Positions 1-4,909 of a stretch of 12,002 nt of DNA are shown piece by piece; positions within the stretch are counted from its first letter, which is position 1, and each line of letters begins with the position of its first letter. This DNA is from an uncultured Collinsella sp. (GTDB lineage Bacteria > Actinomycetota > Coriobacteriia > Coriobacteriales > Coriobacteriaceae). Position numbers and translations under genes: made by a program. The notes under the pieces are model-generated. The model was not told the DNA's origin and did no database searches. It was given only the letters and a program-made list of their open reading frames with translations. Where the stretch lies: assembly GCA_902494685.1 (NCBI GenBank), contig CABUUE010000025.1, positions 1-12,002 on the forward strand. The letters run 5' to 3'.

Positions 1-111
1 CGGGGACACCGGCTTAGGTTTATCGCGAGTTCCGCACGAACAGGAGGCCACTTAATGTGGCCTCCGTCGTGAGCAGGACTGTAGAGCAGGAAACCTAAGC
101 CGGTGTCCCCG
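1..111. repeat. Structured intergenic repeat, copy 1, with 21-bp terminal inverted repeats
   Basis: Positions 1-21 and 91-111 are perfect reverse complements (21 bp). They enclose a 78-nt core (19-96) that recurs at 4793-4870 with six differences. The centre is a hairpin: arm 43-51 pairs with 57-65 (9 bp) around the loop TTAAT, and a second weaker helix lies below it. The element starts 20 nt beyond the stop codon of the JetD-like gene, so on the minus strand it would form the end of that transcript. The hairpin has no real T-run on either strand, so it is a poor intrinsic terminator. The left arm touches the window edge and may extend further. I do not recognise the family with certainty; a 3'-UTR RNA structure, a processing signal or a small mobile repeat are all possible. 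Confidence 0.75.
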
Positions 112-131
112 CTCTCCCGGGGCCGAACGCC

Positions 132-2312
132 CTAGTTGTTGAGCATGCGGTCGAAGCTTCCCGAGTCGCCATCCCGATAGTCTGCGGTCATCAGAATCTC
201 CTGCGGAATGCGCCCGCCTTCACGTAGCACGTTGCGGAACTGCACGCGCGTAACCATGGGCAGATCCTTGATCGTCGCTGCCAGGTTCTGCGGCACGCCC
301 TGGTTGGCAGCCGCGGGCTCGCACTCGCCGCCGGCCTTCACGCGACGCTTATGCTCGGCGAGCATGGCGCGGTACATGCCGGCATGCAGGCGAATCTCAA
401 CCACATTGGCATTGCGAGCCTGCTCGACGATGCGCGCGCCCTCGCGATCGATATCACCCACGTAGTAGACGTAGTTAAAGCGATAGCCAATCTCAGCCAG
501 ATAATCATCCAGTGCGTGCGAGACGCTCGCCTTGCAGCCGCCGCCAAAAATCACGCCGCCCACCTTGGTACCAAAGAGCTTGGCATGTTTGCGTCCGCGC
601 AGGAGCTTGACGATCTCGTCGTAGGTATCCAGGTTCTCGACCATAATGAACGGCTTGTCGGCACCCAGCGTAAAGAAGCCCGTAAAGTGCACGGGGCGAT
701 TGGGGGCGACCTTGATCGCCTGCATGCTAATGCCCTTTTCGGTCATACGTCTGATCAGGCGCTCACCGTGCTTGCCGTCAAAAGCCTTCTCGTCGTTAAA
801 GATCTGGTAGGCACGCTGGCGGCGCGAGGCAACCGGCGTATCGGCACCTCGGTTCTGCTCGATCCAAGCCTGGATGATTGCGATTTCCTCGGCAATCTTG
901 CGGTTGGACATCTCGTTGTGCTGAGTGCGCTGCGGAGCCTTTTTGCCGTCCTTGCCCTCGACCTTTACGATCTGTGTCTGCTGCTCCTTGATCTTAGAGA
1001 GCGCCGTAGGCGTAGGGACAACTTTGAGCAGCTGCCTGCCTAAAACGCGGACAAGGGCAAACGCCGCGACCTCGCCGTGGACTGCCGACTTGGGCTGCTG
1101 GGCAGCGGTATCTGCTGCGGTAGACTCCGGCTTCTTCTGAGACTTGCGCTTAGAATCGCCTTGGGAATTGCGCTCGCGCTTCGGCATAGGCGCCTGCTTC
1201 TGCGGACGATCGAACTTGCTCTCCTTCGCCGGCTGGCGCTTAGGCTGCCCCGAAGAAACCTCGACCTTCGCATCCTCGTCCTGCGGCGTGGTCTTCTCGG
1301 CTGCAGCCTCGGCATGGGAACTGCGGCCCCCACGATGGCGACGGCGGCGAGGCTTGCTCGACGTGCCCTGCTCCGCCTGCTCATCAGTAGGCTGCTGGCC
1401 CTTGGCCTCGGCATCAACCTCAAGCTGCGGCTCAGCAGGCTTCTGTTCGCGAGCCGCCGGCTCAACGGCCTTCTCGGCCTTCTCGTCCTGAGTGGTCGAA
1501 GCCGGCTCGCTCTTCTCCTGATGCCTTACGGGATACGCGCGCCCCGCAAAACCACGTCCGGGACGGCATGAACCCGGAGCCTTCTTGGCCGGTTCATCGG
1601 ACGCGTCAGCAGCCTCGGCGGAATCCTGGACCTCGCATGCAATACCTCGCTGCTCGGCCTTAAAGTGGGCACCGCGGCGACGCTTGGGCTCCTGGATCTC
1701 AGTATGCTCTTGAGTGCGAGTCGGCTCCTGCATCCCAACGGGCTTTTCCTCGACGGCCTCAGCATCCGTCTCACCCTTTTGAGCAACGGCGCGACGGAAG
1801 CGCTCCTGCTGGGCGCGGCGCTGCGCATCGCGCTTGCCGCCCCCGCCAAAACCGCCGCGTCCTGCCTTGGCCGTAAAGGCACGCACGACGCTCTCATCGA
1901 GCAACTCATCGGTATCGACATGCTCACGCGGAGCAGCTTCTTCCACAGCAGGTACGTCAGCGGAATCCTCGACGACAAAACCCTCGACGGACTCGGCAGG
2001 CTGCTCCTGGGCATCGCGGATCTCAGCATTGATGGTATAGAACGCCGGGCGCCCGTTAATGCCGCTACCTTCGATCTTGGTCACGATCTTTGCCGCGATA
2101 AGCTCATCGCGCATCGCCTTGGTGTCGCATTCCTTATCGACGGAGCGGAAAATCTGCGCCAGCGCGCTCGACTTAATCTTGAGTGCCTTGCGGCAGAGCA
2201 GGTCGTAGGCAACCAGCTTTGCCCGCTCGGCAGAAAGCGACGTTTGTCCGCTCAGACGCTCAGCCAGAGCATCGACATTTTGTTGGTTATCGGAATATAC
2301 CGTCTTGGCCAC
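132..2312 (-). CDS. JetD-like Toprim protein with N-terminal winged-helix-like region and long disordered linker
   Basis: I chose the GTG start at 2312 (726 aa, beginning MAKTVYSDNQ) because GAAAGGGG lies 4 nt upstream. The in-frame ATG at 2336 has no ribosome binding site. Residues about 46-97 look like a winged helix. Residues about 100-410 are low complexity, rich in K, R, E, A, Q and P, with RGG-like patches (GRGGFGGGGKR, RRRRHRGGRSS). The C-terminal part, from about 465, has a QIFNDEK block, then VEN (Glu559), a FGGG turn and GDIDREG (Asp620, Asp622). This Glu...DxD arrangement is that of a Toprim metal site and matches the C-terminal domain of JetD, the nuclease subunit of Wadjet plasmid-defence systems. 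No JetA, JetB or JetC gene is adjacent, so a role in Wadjet itself is unproven. The gene has its own short upstream region after the cstA terminator. The Toprim assignment is fairly secure; the biological role is unknown. Confidence 0.75.
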   Translation of the reverse strand: MAKTVYSDNQQNVDALAERLSGQTSLSAERAKLVAYDLLCRKALKIKSSALAQIFRSVDKECDTKAMRDELIAAKIVTKIEGSGINGRPAFYTINAEIRDAQEQPAESVEGFVVEDSADVPAVEEAAPREHVDTDELLDESVVRAFTAKAGRGGFGGGGKRDAQRRAQQERFRRAVAQKGETDAEAVEEKPVGMQEPTRTQEHTEIQEPKRRRGAHFKAEQRGIACEVQDSAEAADASDEPAKKAPGSCRPGRGFAGRAYPVRHQEKSEPASTTQDEKAEKAVEPAAREQKPAEPQLEVDAEAKGQQPTDEQAEQGTSSKPRRRRHRGGRSSHAEAAAEKTTPQDEDAKVEVSSGQPKRQPAKESKFDRPQKQAPMPKRERNSQGDSKRKSQKKPESTAADTAAQQPKSAVHGEVAAFALVRVLGRQLLKVVPTPTALSKIKEQQTQIVKVEGKDGKKAPQRTQHNEMSNRKIAEEIAIIQAWIEQNRGADTPVASRRQRAYQIFNDEKAFDGKHGERLIRRMTEKGISMQAIKVAPNRPVHFTGFFTLGADKPFIMVENLDTYDEIVKLLRGRKHAKLFGTKVGGVIFGGGCKASVSHALDDYLAEIGYRFNYVYYVGDIDREGARIVEQARNANVVEIRLHAGMYRAMLAEHKRRVKAGGECEPAAANQGVPQNLAATIKDLPMVTRVQFRNVLREGGRIPQEILMTADYRDGDSGSFDRMLNN

Positions 2313-2323
2313 GGGGCCCCTTT

Positions 2324-2349
2324 CATATGCACACATATACGTCTATATG
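2324..2349. promoter_or_regulatory. Three CATAT-type hexamers at 10-bp spacing (possible operator or promoter)
   Basis: CATATG (2324-2329), CATATA (2334-2339) and TATATG (2344-2349) start exactly 10 bp apart, about one helical turn. The last two also form a 6-4-6 inverted repeat. The block sits just upstream of the favoured GTG start of the JetD-like gene. It may be a regulator site or part of an AT-rich promoter; I could not find a convincing -35 box to pair with it. Confidence 0.3.
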
Positions 2350-2417
2350 GTACAACGCGCGCCCTTATCCACGCAAAACATCTGCGAGAACACTCGAGCG
2401 TCACCCGCTTTTGCATG

Positions 2418-2456
2418 AAAAAAGACCGAGCCCGCGAAGTCGCGGACCCGGTCTTT
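2418..2456 (-). terminator. Intrinsic terminator of cstA
   Basis: On the minus strand, 40 nt after the cstA stop codon, arm 2441-2456 pairs with 2421-2436 with two mismatches around a 4-nt loop (2437-2440). The stem is GC-rich and is followed by six T (plus-strand A-run 2418-2423). It separates cstA from the JetD-like gene. Confidence 0.88.
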
Positions 2457-2495
2457 CCGAGTCATATAGATGTGACGTTCAACTCGTCAGGTCGA

Positions 2496-4385
2496 CTAAG
2501 CCTTGGCGGCCTCGGCGTCGGCAGGAGCCTCAGCGGCAGCGGCGCGGCCATACTCGGCCTTGCCCATCTCGGACCACTCGGGTTCCTCGTCGGGCATGGA
2601 ACCGGCCTCCTTGCCGAAGAGCTCCTTGAGGCAGTTGACGGCGACGATGAGGCCCAGGACCATCAGCAGGACGGCGAAGACAAGCTGCAGGCCCTTGGTG
2701 GCGGCGACGGAGACGGCGGCCGTGGTGGCGGTAGCCGGGATGGTGCCGAAGAAGCCGTAAGCCTGGACAGCGGCCATGCAGCCCATGGCGCTCTGGACCA
2801 GCGAGGTGAAGGTGCAGCAGAGCAGGAAGACGACGGGCACGTAGAGCATCCAGCCCTTGCGGCCGGTGCACTTGCAGAACACGGCGAGGGTGATCATGGT
2901 CATGCCGCCGAGCAGCTGGTTGGAAGCACCAAAGAGCGGCCAGATGTTGGCATAGCCACCAAAAGCGAGGGCGAGACCGGGAAGCAGGGTGACGACCGTG
3001 GCGAACCAGGGGTTGCCGAGGACCTTCATGTAGCCGGCCTTGGACTCGATGGCCAGAGCGTCGTTGGTCTGGGCAAAGAACTCGGAGAACGAAGTGCGGG
3101 CGATGCGGGCGACGGCGTCGAGCGAGGTCAGGGCCAGAGCGGAGACGTTCATGGTCATAAAGACGGTAGCGAGCGTGCCGTCAACACCGAAGGCCTGCAT
3201 ACCGCGGGAGATGCCAGCGGCGAAGATCTGGAACGGGGTGGAAGCGACGCCGGCGTTGAGGGCGCCGGTACCGGCGGTGTTCATGTCGGAGAACATGATG
3301 CCGGCGACGATGATGGCAAGGATGCCGACGAAGGACTCGACGATCATTGCGCCGTAACCGACCTTGACGGCGTCCTGCTCCTTCTCGACCTGCTTAGAAG
3401 AGGTGCCGGAAGAAACGAGGCTGTGGAAACCGGAGAGAGCACCGCAAGCGACGGAGACGAACAGGACCGGGAACATCATGCCGGAGGCAGTGGAGAAGCC
3501 GGTGAAGACCGGAGCGGTGATAGTGGCCTGACCGTTGACGCCCAGGACGACGATGCCGAGGACAGCGCAGACGATCATGACGATCATCATGATGGAAGTG
3601 AGGTAGTCACGCGGGGTCTTGAGCATCTGGATGGGCATAGCGCCAGCGAAGACCAGGTAGACCATGACGACGGCGAACCACTGGAACTTATCCAGGTAGA
3701 CCGGGAACTGCATACCGACGGCGAACATGAGAACCATGAGGACCACGCCGGTGACGAACTCGGCAGCGCCGGTGAGGTTGAACTTCTTCTGGGCCCAACC
3801 AAAGGCGATAGCGACGAAGGTGAACAGGATGGAGATGGTACCAGCGCAGCCGGCGGCATAGGACTTGGTGAAGTCGACGGCACCGGTAGCAGCACCAGAA
3901 GCGTCAACGGCCGGGGTGAACATGAACGTCTTGCAGACCATGTCGGTGAAGGCGGCGATGACGATGATGCAGAACAGCCAGCAGAACAGCAGGAACAGGC
4001 GACGGCCGGTCTTGCCGATGTACTTCTCGATGAGCTGAGCGAGCGACTTGCCGTTGTTCTTCATCGAAGCGTACAGGGCACCAAAGTCGTGGACGGCACC
4101 AAAGAAGATGCCGCCGACGAGGACCCAGAGCACGACGGGCAGCCAGCCAAAGGCCATGGCGACGATCGTACCCGTAACAGGGCCAGCACCGCAGATCGAG
4201 CTGAACTGGTGCGAGAACGCGGTGAAGGCGGAGACGGGCGAGAAGCTCTTGCCGTCCTTCATGCGCTTGGCCGGCGTGAGGGCCTCTTTGTCAACGCCCC
4301 ACTTGTTGGCCAGCCATCGACCATAGCCCAGATAGCCGCAGGCGAGCACCGCCGCGGCCACAACCATGAGCAAAACTCCGTTCAT
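2496..4385 (-). CDS. cstA: CstA-family carbon starvation transporter
   Basis: The product is a 629-residue polytopic membrane protein with many hydrophobic segments. It carries the family hallmarks: HQFSSICGAGPVTGTIVA (about residues 59-76), FGAVHDFGALYASMKNNGKSL, SSGTSSKQVEKEQDA followed by GYGAMIVESFVGILA, and PLFGASNQLLGGM near the C-terminus. A charged Ala/Glu-rich tail ends the protein. E. coli relatives CstA (about 700 aa) and BtsT are pyruvate transporters, and CstA homologues have also been linked to peptide uptake; the substrate here cannot be read from sequence. The start is supported by GGAGGA 6 nt upstream of the ATG. Codon use looks strongly biased to a few C- and G-ending codons, which suggests high expression. 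The gene is monocistronic, with a terminator on each side; the upstream one appears to be part of an attenuator. Confidence 0.95.
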   Translation of the reverse strand: MNGVLLMVVAAAVLACGYLGYGRWLANKWGVDKEALTPAKRMKDGKSFSPVSAFTAFSHQFSSICGAGPVTGTIVAMAFGWLPVVLWVLVGGIFFGAVHDFGALYASMKNNGKSLAQLIEKYIGKTGRRLFLLFCWLFCIIVIAAFTDMVCKTFMFTPAVDASGAATGAVDFTKSYAAGCAGTISILFTFVAIAFGWAQKKFNLTGAAEFVTGVVLMVLMFAVGMQFPVYLDKFQWFAVVMVYLVFAGAMPIQMLKTPRDYLTSIMMIVMIVCAVLGIVVLGVNGQATITAPVFTGFSTASGMMFPVLFVSVACGALSGFHSLVSSGTSSKQVEKEQDAVKVGYGAMIVESFVGILAIIVAGIMFSDMNTAGTGALNAGVASTPFQIFAAGISRGMQAFGVDGTLATVFMTMNVSALALTSLDAVARIARTSFSEFFAQTNDALAIESKAGYMKVLGNPWFATVVTLLPGLALAFGGYANIWPLFGASNQLLGGMTMITLAVFCKCTGRKGWMLYVPVVFLLCCTFTSLVQSAMGCMAAVQAYGFFGTIPATATTAAVSVAATKGLQLVFAVLLMVLGLIVAVNCLKELFGKEAGSMPDEEPEWSEMGKAEYGRAAAAEAPADAEAAKA

Positions 4386-4420
4386 TACATTTCCTCCTCT
4401 AAAAAGAACTTCCCAGACAT

Positions 4421-4459
4421 AAAAAATGAGGGCCGTCGGTTGCGCTCGACGGCCCTCAT
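4421..4459 (-). terminator. Leader terminator (attenuator) upstream of cstA
   Basis: Arms 4447-4459 and 4426-4438 form a perfect 13-bp stem with an 8-nt loop, followed on the minus strand by T6 (plus-strand A-run 4421-4426). It lies about 36 nt upstream of the cstA start codon and about 160 nt inside the inferred transcript. It would therefore stop cstA mRNA early rather than end the previous operon. Minus-strand segment 4473-4467 can pair with terminator 5'-arm segment 4455-4448 over 7 bp, including two G-U pairs, which makes it an antiterminator candidate. Confidence 0.9.
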
Positions 4460-4466
4460 CTTCATC

Positions 4467-4548
4467 AGCCGCCCGTTATCGTACGGGCTAGCTGTATGTG
4501 CTAACCCGCATCAGATAATTACTACGCTGATAATGTTTAGCTGATGCG
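4467..4548 (-). promoter_or_regulatory. Alternative RNA hairpins of the cstA attenuator
   Basis: Several helices in the minus-strand RNA exclude one another. Segment 4548-4541 pairs with 4514-4507 (8 bp, enclosing the Ile/Val codons). Segment 4507-4500 pairs with 4492-4485 (8 bp with one G-U). Segment 4488-4483 pairs with 4476-4471 (6 bp). Segment 4473-4467 pairs with the terminator arm 4455-4448. Neighbouring pairs share bases, so forming one blocks the next, as expected for an attenuator relay. The pairings are visible in the sequence; the switching order is inference. Confidence 0.65.
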
Positions 4549-4555
4549 TGAACAT
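4511..4555 (-). CDS. Ile/Val-rich leader peptide of the cstA attenuator
   Basis: This 14-codon ORF encodes MFTHQLNIISVVII, then TGA. Six of the last seven codons are Ile or Val (ATT ATC AGC GTA GTA ATT ATC), closely resembling the ISVVVIII run of enterobacterial ilv leader peptides. AAGAGGA lies 10 nt upstream of the ATG and is a usable ribosome binding site. An in-frame ATG at 4579 would give 22 residues (MIEEDFLD added) but has no good site. The stop codon falls at the foot of the downstream hairpins, so the position of a translating ribosome would decide which of them form. The likely role is to sense charged tRNA-Ile and tRNA-Val and control transcription into cstA. No protein function is implied beyond its translation. 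Confidence 0.75.
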   Translation of the reverse strand: MFTHQLNIISVVII

Positions 4556-4626
4556 GTCTAAGAAATCCTCTTCAATCATGATGCGAACGATCCGTGCGTG
4601 TTCACATCCCCCAGTGGTTGAAAAGG

Positions 4627-4655
4627 AGTATGAAACTTTAGTTACCTAAAGTCAA
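4627..4655 (-). promoter_or_regulatory. Promoter of the cstA leader
   Basis: The minus strand has TTGACT (4655-4650) and CATACT (4632-4627) with a 17-nt spacer, preceded by an AT-rich stretch (about 4660-4700) like an UP element. Transcription would start near 4620, giving a 5' leader of about 235 nt that holds the leader peptide and the attenuator. Confidence 0.65.
4635..4652. promoter_or_regulatory. Perfect 7-4-7 inverted repeat inside the cstA promoter (candidate operator)
   Basis: ACTTTAG (4635-4641) and CTAAAGT (4646-4652) are perfect inverted half-sites separated by 4 bp. They fill most of the -35/-10 spacer and overlap the -35 box. The placement fits a dimeric repressor that blocks RNA polymerase. 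The regulator is unknown. Confidence 0.5.
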
Positions 4656-4792
4656 TGCAAATTTGTAATGAATTTTCAACTTTTTTTGAAATTCTCGGTA
4701 TAAAACGCCACTGACCTCGGACTTTACCCCACGACAGTTTTTGCATGAGAGTTGCCCCTGAGAGCCGCGGGAGCCGGGCGGCGCATATGAAC

Positions 4793-4870
4793 TTTATCGC
4801 GAGTTCCGCACGCAAAGAAGGCCACTTAATGTGGCCTTCGTCTTGCGCAGGACTGTAGAGCAGGAAACCT
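4793..4870. repeat. Structured intergenic repeat, copy 2
   Basis: This matches positions 19-96 at 72 of 78 positions with no gaps. The loop TTAAT, the left flank (TTTATCGCGAGTTCCGCACG) and the right flank from 4847 onward are unchanged. The differences (4813, 4815, 4818, 4838, 4843, 4846) all lie in the hairpin arms. Pairs 44/64 and 41/69 of copy 1 change from G-C and C-G to A-T in both, keeping the helix. The perfect outer inverted repeat of copy 1 is only partly present here. The copy sits 39 nt beyond the stop of the TsaB-RimI-TsaD gene, in the same orientation and genic setting as copy 1. No better terminator for that operon is visible. Confidence 0.8.
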
Positions 4871-4909
4871 TATATCCGGCCCCTCCGTCCGGGGACCGCG
4901 CCGTACCAG

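Noticed and set aside
35..73. Possible kink-turn in repeat copy 1 (opposed G-A pairs next to an internal loop)
   Set aside because: The G-A pairs are not adjacent to a 3-nt bulge as required, copy 2 lacks them, and an alternative 5-bp pairing (35-39 with 67-71) is also possible in copy 1.
351..1043. A 230-codon plus-strand open frame opposite the JetD-like gene
   Set aside because: It is antisense to the Toprim-coding region with its clear motifs, and I see no binding site or family resemblance.
4385..4420. Short frame ATG TCT GGG ... ATG TAA whose stop overlaps the cstA start
   Set aside because: It directly follows the terminator T-run and has no ribosome binding site. It is a by-product of the cstA binding site region.
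1665..4544. A 959-codon open frame on the plus strand across cstA and the gene start beside it
   Set aside because: It is antisense to two well supported genes, its translation is low-complexity G/D/E/H-rich, and it resembles no family. The open frame is best explained by the strong codon bias of cstA.
4675..4704. Plus-strand TTCAAC-N18-TATAAA promoter-like pair
   Set aside because: The -35 match is weak, the region is simply AT-rich, and no plus-strand gene follows; it would run into the 3' end of the TsaD fusion. An RNA covering repeat copy 2 cannot be excluded.
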